A DNA stretch of 64,000 nt from an uncultured Pseudoxanthomonas sp. Its GTDB lineage: Bacteria > Pseudomonadota > Gammaproteobacteria > Xanthomonadales > Xanthomonadaceae. The stretch covers positions 1-64,000 of the forward strand of contig CAMLGZ010000008.1 in NCBI GenBank assembly GCA_946479745.1, in the 5' to 3' direction. Positions 52,860 to 61,990 of the stretch are shown here, in pieces; within the stretch, counting starts at the first letter, position 1, and each line of letters opens with the position of its first letter. The notes under the pieces are model-generated. The model saw nothing but the letters and a program-made list of their open reading frames with translations. It was not told where the DNA came from and did no database searches. A program made the position numbers and the translations under genes.

Positions 52860-54806
52860 ATGAAACTCACCAAACTAAGGTTGAGCGGATTCCAATCTTT
52901 TGGTCCGACGGCAACCACGATTACCTTTGAGAAGATGACCTACCTGCTCGGCCCCAACGGATCGGGCAAGACCGCCGTCTTGCAAGCGCTTGCTCGCCTG
53001 TTCGGTTTTGATCCCTCGCAGCGCCGTATTCGCCGAGGCGACTTCAACATCCCCCCAGCGGGCAAAGCTCCGAAGACGAACGAGCCACTACGGATCTGGA
53101 TCGAGGCGGACTTTGAGTTTCCGGAGTTGAAGGGTAAGGGCAAGGGTAAGACTAAGCAATCCACAATTCCCGTGCATTTTGCGCATATGCAATTGGTAAG
53201 CGCGGAGGGGCTTCCCAGGGTGCGATTTCGTTTGTCCGCAACATTGGACGAGGACGGGGATCTGGAAGAGAAACTCGAATACGTCATTGAGACGGATACG
53301 AGCGACGAGCCCGTAAAAGTCAAACCTGTCGACAAGTCAGGGCGGAACAGCATTCAGGTGCATTACTTGCCTGCTCGTCGGGATCCGTCTGACCACATCG
53401 CCTATACGGCAAATTCGCTGTTGGGCAGAGCAATTCGCGCCGCCAATTGGAGCGCAGAGCGGGAGACTGTCGCCCAACTGACTGGAAGCATTAGCAACGC
53501 CTTAGCCAGTAATGCCGGGATTGCCGGGATCGGAGAAAAGCTGGCTGGCCAGTGGAAGGGGCTCCACAAGGGCATCTACTATGCAAGCCCAAGTCTCTCA
53601 TTCGAAGCGAATGAAATTGAAAGTCTCTTACGGCATTTGACCATAGGATTTACGCCAGGACATGGTCAGGAGTACGTTGATTTCTCACGGTTGAGCGATG
53701 GCCAGCAATCGCTTCTCTACCTGTCATTGGTCTTGGCGGTGCAGGGGATTGGGAGGGATGCTTTAGCGGGTAAGCTACCCGTGTTCGATGTAGATAAATT
53801 GCGACCCGCAGTTTTCACTTTCCTGGCAATGGAAGAACCAGAAAACAGCTTGTCGCCGCATTATTTAGGACGCGTGGTCAATGCGCTTTCTGAATTTTCG
53901 CAAGGCAACGATACCCAGGCTGTTGTAGCCACCCACGCCCCATCACTACTAAGAAGGGTTGAGCCCGAGAGCATCCGCTATTTGCGCTTGGACGCGAATC
54001 GCAACACTCAAAGCTCGTTAATTGAGATGCCACCCAAAGGCGAGGACGCCTACAAATTTGTGCGGGAGGGTGTGCAGGCATATCCAGAGCTCTATTTCTC
54101 GCGCCTGGTCATTTTGGGGGAAGGCGACAGCGAAGAGATCGTGCTTCCACGGATACTACAAGCCCACGGCCTGACCGCTGACGACGCCGCTGTTTCGATA
54201 GCTCCGTTAGGTGGGAGGCATGTCAACCACTTCTGGCGCCTCTTGCATGGCCTAGGCATTCCTTATGTGACGCTACTGGACCTGGATTTGGGAAGGTATC
54301 AGGGAGGCTGGGGAAGGGTGAAGTATGTAGCTCAGCAGCTGCTCAAGTTTCCCACACCTGGCAGCACACTTGATACATCGCACGTGGCCGGGCTGCCCAA
54401 GTGGAATGGGTCAGACAACATCGTCAGTTCTGCCGATGGAAAATCCTGGATAGACTTTCTAGAGGGCCAAAACGTCTTCTTCTCATCGCCGTTGGACTTG
54501 GATTTCAGCATGATGACGGCTTTTGATGGGGCTTATGGCGTCGATGGGGACGATCTTGTGCCACCTGATGTCTCAACTGTTGAGGCAGTCTTGGGGAAGA
54601 AACATGGTTCTATCGCCCAGTATGATTTGAAGCAGCTGCAGTTCTTTGGCACCTACCATCGATTATTCAAGATAGGGAGCAAGCCCGCGGCGCACTTAGA
54701 AGCGTTGGCCGCGCTTGATAGCGACGACATTGCCGAATATGTTCCCGAGCTGTATGACCGTCTCGTCGCGCAGATCAAGAAGAAGCTGGACGAATGGCCC
54801 GAATAG
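52860..54806 (+). CDS. OLD-family ATPase-TOPRIM nuclease (GajA-like)
   Basis: 648 aa. ABC-type ATPase: Walker A GPNGSGKT (31-38), Q-loop region, signature-like RLSDGQQSLLYLSLVLA, Walker B FTFLAMEEPENSLSP, and TQAVVATHAPSLLRR (H-loop). C-terminal TOPRIM nuclease: FSRLVILGEGDSEEIVLPRIL (catalytic Glu) and PYVTLLDLDLGRYQGGWGR (DxD). An ATPase-TOPRIM protein overlapping a UvrD-like helicase gene is the class 2 OLD arrangement, as in Gabija GajA-GajB; GajA is somewhat shorter (about 580 aa). Predicted to cut foreign DNA when nucleotide levels or ends signal phage attack; activity here is inferred. Confidence 0.9.
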   Translation: MKLTKLRLSGFQSFGPTATTITFEKMTYLLGPNGSGKTAVLQALARLFGFDPSQRRIRRGDFNIPPAGKAPKTNEPLRIWIEADFEFPELKGKGKGKTKQSTIPVHFAHMQLVSAEGLPRVRFRLSATLDEDGDLEEKLEYVIETDTSDEPVKVKPVDKSGRNSIQVHYLPARRDPSDHIAYTANSLLGRAIRAANWSAERETVAQLTGSISNALASNAGIAGIGEKLAGQWKGLHKGIYYASPSLSFEANEIESLLRHLTIGFTPGHGQEYVDFSRLSDGQQSLLYLSLVLAVQGIGRDALAGKLPVFDVDKLRPAVFTFLAMEEPENSLSPHYLGRVVNALSEFSQGNDTQAVVATHAPSLLRRVEPESIRYLRLDANRNTQSSLIEMPPKGEDAYKFVREGVQAYPELYFSRLVILGEGDSEEIVLPRILQAHGLTADDAAVSIAPLGGRHVNHFWRLLHGLGIPYVTLLDLDLGRYQGGWGRVKYVAQQLLKFPTPGSTLDTSHVAGLPKWNGSDNIVSSADGKSWIDFLEGQNVFFSSPLDLDFSMMTAFDGAYGVDGDDLVPPDVSTVEAVLGKKHGSIAQYDLKQLQFFGTYHRLFKIGSKPAAHLEALAALDSDDIAEYVPELYDRLVAQIKKKLDEWPE

Positions 54807-56458
54807 TCGCCCCTGCCTTGTGGGTTCCCGCAGGCAATCTTTCTCTAGAGCCTAATGCCGTGCTTGCTGCAAAAGAGGCTTCACGCAGCGTCGCCATGAC
54901 GGCGGGGCCGGGGGCGGGGAAAACGGAAATGCTGGCTCAGCGAGCCGACTTTCTACTTCGCACGGGCACATGTCGCTATCCGCAGAGAATTCTGGCAATC
55001 GCCTTTAAGCGAGATGCGGCCCGCAACCTTAAAGACAGGGTCCAACAAAGGTGCGGACCATCTTTGTCCGCGCGGCTGGACAGTCATACCTTCCACGCGT
55101 TCGCAAGACGCCTGATCGATAGGTTTCGGCCAGTCCTGGTGGGTCGCGACGCATTGGACGCAGACTTCACGATCGGGAAGTCGAGAATTCAAAACAAGCA
55201 GATTACTTTTGACGACATGGTTCCCCTGGCGGTAGAAATCATCAAGACCAGTGAGGTTGCCCGAAACGCCGTGCGCCAAACTTATAGCCATGTCTTTCTG
55301 GATGAGTTCCAAGACTGCACCGAAGCACAATATGAATTGATCCTCGAATGCTTTTTGGATACTGGCATTCCCATTACGGCGGTGGGTGATTACAAACAGC
55401 GCATTATGGTTTGGGCAGGTGCCCTGGAAGGCATATTCCAGACCTTTGCCACCGACTTCCACGCGGTTCCTCTTAATTTGTATCAGAACTTCCGGGCTCA
55501 GCCCCTGTTGCGTCGGATGCAAAACGCGATGGTGAAAGTAATGGACGCCAAGGCGGCCGTTCCAGATGCGGACCTTGCAGGGGTAGGGGGTTCGGTGTCC
55601 GTAGGAAACTTTACGGATGCAAGTCATGAGGCCGGCGCCGTCGCGGATTTGATCGCGAAATGGTTAGCGGAAGGCGTCGCTGCTTCTGAAATTGCTGTTC
55701 TTATTGCCAAACTCCCAGAGGCTTACAGTGAGGAGTTGGTGTCAGAGTTGGAACGCAGAGCAATACCCTATAAAAATGAGCAGAGCTTCAAGGAGTTGGA
55801 TAGTGAGCCGGCAGCGGAGCTTATCTGCGACTTTCTACGGGTGGTATATGGCGAGCAGCAGGCCGATGCCTACGAGCGCCTTATGGTGGAACTGCTGCAA
55901 GGCGTTGGCGATGAGGCGGCGCTGCATGCTGCGCGAGGGGGCTGGAACCGCTTCATTGAGCAATCCCGCGCCGCAACGCGTGGCGTGCAGGCTAAACCGA
56001 TAGTCGATACCGTGCTGGAGATGGCTCAGGAGTTCGTAGATCAAGTGGGTGAGGCGGCTTTGTCTCGGCTGTCTGCAGAGTATGAACATGGTGGTCGGCT
56101 GCAAGAGGTTATTGATTACACCTACCTGCGCTTAGGGGATCTATTGGAGAATGATCCCAATCCGATGGCGGCTCTTCGCCTGTTCGCCGATGACAACGCT
56201 GTGCGGATCATGACCATACACAAATGTAAGGGATTGGAGTTCGACAGCGTCGTCATACTGGGAGTGGAAGAGGAGGCTTACTGGGGCAAACTCATGGAAG
56301 AGCGTTCGGCGTTCTTCGTGGGCATCTCCCGTGCTAAGAGTCGTCTTGTCCTCACCACCTGTGACTCTCGGAAGCGCCCTCAGGTCCCGGTGAACCGCTG
56401 GGATGTGCAGCGGCATCCTCACCAGGAATTCTTGAGCTATGGGATCAATGCGAAATAG
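54794..56458 (+). CDS. UvrD/PcrA-like superfamily 1 helicase (GajB-like)
   Basis: 554 aa, start overlapping the OLD gene by 13 bp. SF1A motifs in order: AMTAGPGAGKTEMLAQRA (I), LAIAFKRDAARNLKDRV (Ia), DSHTFHAFARRLI, HVFLDEFQDCTEAQY (II), ITAVGDYKQRIMVWAGA (III), LNLYQNFRAQPLL (IV), VRIMTIHKCKGLEFDSVVILGVEEE (V) and FFVGISRAKSRLVLTT (VI). Length is close to GajB (about 490 aa). In Gabija the helicase partner forms a complex with the OLD nuclease and senses DNA termini. Frame intact. Confidence 0.92.
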   Translation: MARIVAPALWVPAGNLSLEPNAVLAAKEASRSVAMTAGPGAGKTEMLAQRADFLLRTGTCRYPQRILAIAFKRDAARNLKDRVQQRCGPSLSARLDSHTFHAFARRLIDRFRPVLVGRDALDADFTIGKSRIQNKQITFDDMVPLAVEIIKTSEVARNAVRQTYSHVFLDEFQDCTEAQYELILECFLDTGIPITAVGDYKQRIMVWAGALEGIFQTFATDFHAVPLNLYQNFRAQPLLRRMQNAMVKVMDAKAAVPDADLAGVGGSVSVGNFTDASHEAGAVADLIAKWLAEGVAASEIAVLIAKLPEAYSEELVSELERRAIPYKNEQSFKELDSEPAAELICDFLRVVYGEQQADAYERLMVELLQGVGDEAALHAARGGWNRFIEQSRAATRGVQAKPIVDTVLEMAQEFVDQVGEAALSRLSAEYEHGGRLQEVIDYTYLRLGDLLENDPNPMAALRLFADDNAVRIMTIHKCKGLEFDSVVILGVEEEAYWGKLMEERSAFFVGISRAKSRLVLTTCDSRKRPQVPVNRWDVQRHPHQEFLSYGINAK

Positions 56459-56489
56459 CGCTGGGTGCGTCAAATCGTCTGACTGACAC

Positions 56490-56640
56490 ATGCATCCTGC
56501 GCACATCGATGCTTGGCTCAGTCCGGATCCAAACAATCTGGAGGCGCTGTAAGCCATCTTCAATGATAAGCAGCATGGGTGGTACTACGAACATCACATT
56601 GCAGCATACATCGCGTTGGTTTGAGGGGAAGACAGATGAC
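56490..56640 (+). pseudogene. Possible remnant of a YedK/HMCES-type (SRAP) protein
   Basis: With stops read through, the plus strand gives MHPAHIDAWLSPDPNNLEAL then stop, then AIFNDKQHGWYYEHHIAAYI. The AWLSPDPNNLE stretch resembles the late part of SOS-response-associated peptidase proteins. In-frame stops and missing 5' part mean it is broken. Weak identification; otherwise the 344-bp gap holds nothing. Confidence 0.3.
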
Positions 56641-56802
56641 CGTGATTGCGCATTTTGCGACAAAGCGCGTTCAAAGGCGTGAATTCATCAGATTGACTAT
56701 GAAATAGCCGATGTCGGCGCGTGCGCATGGCTATCCACAAGGGTTCAAATCTGAACTTGTTATCGATCAGGGTTCTGAGCAGTTCAATTTCTCAGGCATT
56801 CT

Positions 56803-57699
56803 TCAGCGAATCTGTCGAACAATCACCTGCGCTGCCTGACCCGCAAAGATACCTGCCACGACTGGCGCGACGCCGCAAGCCAAAAGAGCCACTCCGCCAG
56901 ACCCAATGCCAACAGCCAAGCAGACCGCAGTCACAGTGGCCCCAACAGCTGCCTCAGTGAATTTCACGAACGCAGTCTGTAACTCCTCCTTATCTTGCGC
57001 AACATAGATCTGATAGGCCCTGTAAGGAACTTCGGCAGCCATGACAACCGTCCCTCCAATGCCGAGGGCTTTAGAGAGCGGCATCGATGATCGTGCGAAT
57101 GACGCCGCTTCGTTCGCCAATTTATTCGTCTTGAATGCGCCATCTATCACTGCGTCATAAAGCCCCTCAGTCATGCGTGATGCAACTTTCGATTCCGTAA
57201 GATCGAATCCCACAATCTTTCTCGCCACATCGAATGTGCGCGCAAAGAATCCCGACACGGGATACAAGCGACGAATCGATTCTCTTAGTGCGAAGCGCGC
57301 ATCCGAAACTTCCCGAGCAACTGCCTCGCTGACGACGGAGCCATTCCTAACCCAAGAATCGCGCGCCATCGCGATTCTCGACAGGTAGTCCTCTCTGGCT
57401 AGCGCCATATCCTTAGCGATAGCATATCCGGCGAACGGCAGCCCAACGCCAATGCCTTTCGCGAGCGACATCGTTCTAGGCTGACTCGCTAACGCAGGAT
57501 CAAGCACAATACCGTCGAGAGCCTGCTGTGCATCCGAAGGCCCACCAGCCGGTATCCAGCATACGGCCCCTTCCGAATCAGACGGAGAATAGACGGCCTC
57601 GGCTTTAGCACCATCGGCTATGGTACTCGCATGCCTATCAGCATGGCTTGTCGCGGCTACCCCCGCGAAGCCCGTTGCGGCGCCCAGGGCAGATTTCAT
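56803..57699 (-). CDS. Hypothetical membrane protein, last gene of island operon
   Basis: 298 aa. N-terminus MKSALGAATGFAGVAATSHA could be a weak signal. Hydrophobic segments include LAKGIGVGLPFAGYAIA, LGIGGTVVMAAEVPY and the C-terminal VGATVTAVCLAVGIGSGGVALLACGVAPVVAGIFAG, a long Gly/Ala-rich hairpin-like region as in pore-forming or phage-type membrane proteins. The middle (ARDSWVRNGSVVSEAVAREVSDARFALRESI) is helical. Its start overlaps the upstream gene by 4 bp (ATGA), so the two are coupled. No family recognised. Confidence 0.7.
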   Translation of the reverse strand: MKSALGAATGFAGVAATSHADRHASTIADGAKAEAVYSPSDSEGAVCWIPAGGPSDAQQALDGIVLDPALASQPRTMSLAKGIGVGLPFAGYAIAKDMALAREDYLSRIAMARDSWVRNGSVVSEAVAREVSDARFALRESIRRLYPVSGFFARTFDVARKIVGFDLTESKVASRMTEGLYDAVIDGAFKTNKLANEAASFARSSMPLSKALGIGGTVVMAAEVPYRAYQIYVAQDKEELQTAFVKFTEAAVGATVTAVCLAVGIGSGGVALLACGVAPVVAGIFAGQAAQVIVRQIR

Positions 57700-57950
57700 G
57701 ACGCCACGCCATGCGCGCGGTAGCGCCTAAGGGTACTAAGCGAACGATTCTCAAGAGTCATGTTCCTAGCAAACCAATCATGGCGCTTGTTTGCTATATC
57801 CAAAGAGGTGTCTAAGAATCGCCTCGGCAACATGACCTCGACTGTGCCACTGGGGGTAGTTCCCTCGCGGACAAGTCGGGCGCCCGTGGTCACGACTACT
57901 AATCTGAGAGAGGCATGCTGCGGTCGTGACACAGACATCATCGTTCTCAA
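57696..57950 (-). CDS. Small hypothetical protein of island operon
   Basis: 84 aa; ATGA overlaps at both ends (4 bp with each neighbour). Soluble and basic: LRLVVVTTGARLVREGTTPSGTVEVMLP and HDWFARNMTLENRSLSTLRRY. An internal Met at residue 5 is an alternative start but would lose the overlap. The overlaps are the main support for it being real. Confidence 0.6.
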   Translation of the reverse strand: MRTMMSVSRPQHASLRLVVVTTGARLVREGTTPSGTVEVMLPRRFLDTSLDIANKRHDWFARNMTLENRSLSTLRRYRAHGVAS

Positions 57951-58288
57951 GTAGAAGGATTATGGGCGATTACGGCGCCCGCCAATTGAAACAATTTGTC
58001 GAGGACGCTGGGCCAGACCATGCCGAAAACGAGCGCGGTTCCGATGACTTGGGGGCGGTTCTGCCGATTGATGGGAAATAGCAGAATAGCGGCCGTCGTG
58101 ACCACTGCCGCCACGAAGCAGTAGATCCCCATTTCGAGCCACTTGCCGTGCAGAAGTTCGAGCTGGCCGTTATAGGCCAGATCCGTCAAAACCTTCAGGT
58201 AAGTCACCAGTCTTTCGCACAAGCTTCCGATCGCGCCTGCGACGGGAACGAACAAAAGGCAAAATTTTGTATCTGGATCTAGGTTCAT
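57947..58288 (-). CDS. Small multi-pass membrane protein of island operon
   Basis: 113 aa from the ATG at 58288 (the frame is open further upstream but that part overlaps the 1201-aa gene). Three predicted transmembrane helices: FCLLFVPVAGAIGSLCERL, IYCFVAAVVTTAAILLFPI and IGTALVFGMVWPSVLDKLFQLAGAVI. It starts 22 bp after the large gene and overlaps the next by 4 bp. No family recognised; holin-like size and topology, but no evidence of lysis partners. Confidence 0.65.
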   Translation of the reverse strand: MNLDPDTKFCLLFVPVAGAIGSLCERLVTYLKVLTDLAYNGQLELLHGKWLEMGIYCFVAAVVTTAAILLFPINRQNRPQVIGTALVFGMVWPSVLDKLFQLAGAVIAHNPST

Positions 58289-58310
58289 TTCTGTGTCCTC
58301 GTCTGTTCGG

Positions 58311-61300
58311 TCAATAGATCGGAAGTTCGATGCGTTCTCGCTGGTTGGCGCTGACGAGCATCCATCGATGACCCCCGGTCCGAGGCCAATCGGCGCCGGA
58401 GGACGGAGCGATTTCCATCGTGGTCGAAGGTCTGGCGACGCGGGCTCGCGCCAGTACCTTTTCGTCACACATGAGCGACCATTCGCCGACTTCGAACGGC
58501 GGATGCACCTCGACGCGCAACTTGCCGCCCAGCTGGCGATCTAGGCTCGCCTTCAGCGTCGAGCGTCTGTCCGATACCGGTAACCCGGCAAGATTCCTGC
58601 GGGCATCGGATTCGGAATGACGGCTTTCTATCTCGGCGTATTTCAGGCCAATTTCCGCTTCGCGCATGCGTTCCGAATAGGGCTCGGTGGACGGCGAAAG
58701 GCCGACTTGCGCATCTGCATAGGTCGCCGTCGATGGCGCCGTTAGCGTATGGGGCTCCAGCACTTGCCCCTTTTGGTAGAGCTTGGTCAGCACGTCGACA
58801 TATCGCTGACACTCATCGAGCGTGCTGGCATATTGGCCCGAGCCGCTCAGCGTGTCGGTGTTCTTGAGACTGTCGTTAAGTATCGCACGCGCCTTTTCGA
58901 ACGACGCGATCGCCTCTTGAGGAAGGCCGAAAGCGCCAACACCCACCATGACTACCGCGTCGAGAGCCTGCCCGAGCATTGCTACCTGTGTGTCCTCGGA
59001 CATATCGTTGGTTTCTGGCTGCGGCAGATCGGTCGAAACATATTCGCGCAGGATCGTACGCACCACGGTCCGCAGAATGCGCCGCTCTAGGGTGGGAAGG
59101 TCATAAAGAAAATCGCCACCGGTCAAGGCGATGTCGTTATTCGCGCACGCGAGCAGCGCGCCGAGATCGCGCAAGCCGAACGTGAGGATGTCGCGCACGC
59201 CCAAGCCCTGTATCAATTCGACCGAGGGGACGTACGTCAGCCTAAGATTCTCGACGACCAGCCCTGCTTTGTAGATGTTGTTGACCTCGTGGAACTGGAT
59301 GTTGAGCGTCCGACCCTGGTTAATGTTGCTGAACTTCGACTTGGTCGACTCGCTCGTGTTGATGGTCGTTGTTGTCGCGGTTGACGACTTGATCTCCTGT
59401 TTCTGGTTGACCCGCATCTCGCGTGTCGACTGCATCGCGGATTTCTTGATCGTCTCGGCAAAGTCCTTGACGCTGCTTTCGTGAGAGCCACCGCCGCCGC
59501 CGCCGCCACTGAACGGTCCGTAGCTAGCCTTGGCTTCCACATTCCAGTTCGACGTGTTCTTGGAATTCTGCTCCTTCGACAACGTGTCCTGGATCGACGA
59601 TGAAAGATCGAGCTTGTCGGACTTGGTGATGTCTAGCGCCGACGTGATCGAGTCGATCTGCTCGACCTTGCGATCCATGCTCCGAGAAATCGTGACTTCG
59701 CGCTCCTCTCCCGGTGCGAGCGAAATGCTGTGCAGCAACTCTCCGAGTTCGGTGCCGCGCCACTCTGCCTTGTACGACAAGTCCTCCGCGCAGTAGATCG
59801 ATGGGAAGCCGAGCGGCTCGCTACCGCACTCGGGTCGGATAGCCACGACGTACCGGACCTTCACCATCCCGCGGTCCAGGCTCTGCTGATAGATGGGCAC
59901 GAACACAGCGAGCTGCTGGCGATACTGTTCATCTACGAGGCAGCGGCCGAGAATTTCGCGCAGCGGGACGTCGCCTTCGACCACATACCCCTGTTCGCTT
60001 GTTTCGGCCATCAGGCACTGGAACCCGGCGGCTTGGAGCTGCTGGCGAAGCGATTCCCACGGTTCCGCATCGACATTCACTTCGCGCAGGTCGGTGTAGC
60101 GAACTGCCACATTGACGGGATAGTCCCTGCGATGGCGTTGCGGACCGACGCCGAAACCGGGCAGACCGGGCAGGCCGGGCAGCGATATGCCGCCACCGGG
60201 TAGTCCGGGAATAGAAAGTCCGCCGAGTCCGCCCGAGACGAGGCCGAGTCCCAAGCCAGACAATACGTTGCCCACGTCGGACAAGCCGGGCAGAGAAATT
60301 CCGGGGATGAGACTGCCTCCGGGCAGATTGAAAGGGCCGATGTCCCATGACGTGACGTATTCGCTCTGCAAGACCGAATAGGTCGCAACGCTTTCTTCAG
60401 CGGTATAGAGCCTGCCGATCGCCACCGCCTTGGGCGTCGTCTTTCCTGGTCCGGTCGGAACGAGCACTTGGTTGTCGGCTAATCCGTTGAAATCGAACCC
60501 CGTCGCGAGTTGATATCCAAGCTTGGCAGCGCGTTGTTTCAGTGTGATGATCCTTGATCGCGGCGGGTATTGCCGAGACTTGAGATCGGTGGCGTGCTCG
60601 GCCTGCATGCGAACATATGCGGGGTCGCGATCGACCATTTCCGGGAATTTGGACAGGATCGCGTCTCCGAGGCCGGCAGCCGCCGTCGCCACGTCGTAGG
60701 CTGCTTTGAGCTTCGAAAATTCCTCAGTGATGAGCTGCGGCGACAGGTCGATCGAACGCATGTAGCCGAATGGATACCAATCCGGTTTTAGGGCATTTCG
60801 GTCGAACGACCAGGCAAGGGGAATCAAGCCCTTAATATGCTTGGTCCAGGCCTCGTCGTATTGCTCCGGGTCCGTCAGATCTAGGTTGGCCCGGTCGTTC
60901 GCGCTCAGCTGCGGCCGAAAGTCGACCATATACCGACGATTGCCCGCCTTGATGATCCATTCCTTGTCCCGATCCATTTTCTTAAGGACCTGCAATTCGG
61001 TCGCGTCTCGATCGAGGAGAATTTCACCGAAGCTGCGCTTGTCCTTCCCGAAGACCGTCTGACGCTCGGCCTCGTCGAGCTGCCAATAGGATTCCCCCGG
61101 GATCCCTGCAGTCGGAGCCGCCGTCAAGACCAGGTGTTTATTCAGCATTTCCCCGACCAGCTCGGTCTGCCACTCAAGTCGCACGCGCCCCGCGAATGCT
61201 CGGGCACTCATGCGTGAGCTCAGGACCGGAAGTGCGAGCGGTTCGATCGGCCAATCCACCGAGCTTCCCGCCAGCGCCTTGACGAGGTGCGACGCGATTT

Positions 61301-61916
61301 CCTTTGCCCATGTGGCATCCTGGTTATTTCTCGGAAAAATCTCCACGACTTCACGGACGTCGGCCCAACTGGAGCCTGCAGCCAATGTTTTTCCCGAGTA
61401 TGGAACCAGTGCATACAGCTTCGGCTCCTTTTGACGAGAGGGATTCTCCCGCGCGAAAAGGCTACCCTCGGGAATGTCATCCTCGTTGAATAAGCGACCG
61501 TTGAGCAGCCCGTCCGGGAAAAACACGCGGACGCAATAGTCTGCGGATGTCGGGTTTGCGAGCGCGAGCGCCGGTATATGGTGCGCAACACCACCATCGA
61601 TCAACCAGATCGTCTCGATGCGACGCCGAGTCGCTTCGTCCGCCCAACTCGATGGAACGCTTTTGCCTTCCATGATCGCGAGCCAGTTGATCGGGATACG
61701 GCGATGTCGGGTAAAGGATAGTAGAAGCGGCGCACGCTCGGCATCGATGTCGTTCGATGTGTCGAGCCCGCCAGGGGAATGTAGTTTCAGGAACTGCCCG
61801 AAATTTGCGCGCGTGTCTTGGCCAGAAATGGGCTCCAAGCCGGACGGTGGAGAGACGCACGAAGACTCGCGCTTCAACCAGGCGGCGAATTCGTCAAAGT
61901 ATCTGCGGATGGCCAT
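58311..61916 (-). CDS. Large protein of unknown family with Gly/Pro hinge and Ser/Thr/Lys-rich coiled region
   Basis: 1201 aa, no signal peptide. The N-terminal part (1-520) is mixed; near residue 106 IDGGVAHHIPALALAN recalls the DGG motif of patatin-like lipases, but no GxSxG precedes it, so catalysis is doubtful. Residues about 530-590 form a Leu/Pro/Gly hinge (PGISLPGLSDVGN, LSIPGLPGGGISLPGLPG). Then a conserved-looking beta region (VNVAVRYTDLREVNVDAEP, VRYVVAIRPECGSEPLG, LHSISLAPGEEREVTISRS). A long polar helical stretch (about 743-873) follows, rich in Ser/Thr/Lys, with a G7 run near 801-807. The C-terminus is again globular (RILRTVVRTILREYVS; FEVGEWSLMCDEKVLARARV). It sits between an OmpA-like and small membrane proteins, so probably a structural component of an envelope-linked apparatus. 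No family recognised. Confidence 0.75.
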   Translation of the reverse strand: MAIRRYFDEFAAWLKRESSCVSPPSGLEPISGQDTRANFGQFLKLHSPGGLDTSNDIDAERAPLLLSFTRHRRIPINWLAIMEGKSVPSSWADEATRRRIETIWLIDGGVAHHIPALALANPTSADYCVRVFFPDGLLNGRLFNEDDIPEGSLFARENPSRQKEPKLYALVPYSGKTLAAGSSWADVREVVEIFPRNNQDATWAKEIASHLVKALAGSSVDWPIEPLALPVLSSRMSARAFAGRVRLEWQTELVGEMLNKHLVLTAAPTAGIPGESYWQLDEAERQTVFGKDKRSFGEILLDRDATELQVLKKMDRDKEWIIKAGNRRYMVDFRPQLSANDRANLDLTDPEQYDEAWTKHIKGLIPLAWSFDRNALKPDWYPFGYMRSIDLSPQLITEEFSKLKAAYDVATAAAGLGDAILSKFPEMVDRDPAYVRMQAEHATDLKSRQYPPRSRIITLKQRAAKLGYQLATGFDFNGLADNQVLVPTGPGKTTPKAVAIGRLYTAEESVATYSVLQSEYVTSWDIGPFNLPGGSLIPGISLPGLSDVGNVLSGLGLGLVSGGLGGLSIPGLPGGGISLPGLPGLPGFGVGPQRHRRDYPVNVAVRYTDLREVNVDAEPWESLRQQLQAAGFQCLMAETSEQGYVVEGDVPLREILGRCLVDEQYRQQLAVFVPIYQQSLDRGMVKVRYVVAIRPECGSEPLGFPSIYCAEDLSYKAEWRGTELGELLHSISLAPGEEREVTISRSMDRKVEQIDSITSALDITKSDKLDLSSSIQDTLSKEQNSKNTSNWNVEAKASYGPFSGGGGGGGSHESSVKDFAETIKKSAMQSTREMRVNQKQEIKSSTATTTTINTSESTKSKFSNINQGRTLNIQFHEVNNIYKAGLVVENLRLTYVPSVELIQGLGVRDILTFGLRDLGALLACANNDIALTGGDFLYDLPTLERRILRTVVRTILREYVSTDLPQPETNDMSEDTQVAMLGQALDAVVMVGVGAFGLPQEAIASFEKARAILNDSLKNTDTLSGSGQYASTLDECQRYVDVLTKLYQKGQVLEPHTLTAPSTATYADAQVGLSPSTEPYSERMREAEIGLKYAEIESRHSESDARRNLAGLPVSDRRSTLKASLDRQLGGKLRVEVHPPFEVGEWSLMCDEKVLARARVARPSTTMEIAPSSGADWPRTGGHRWMLVSANQRERIELPIY

Positions 61917-61990
61917 CTCACAACTCCCATTTGGTTGTCGGCGGCCGATATACGAAGCCCGACGCGAGTAAAAGGTTCACAAGATTCACT

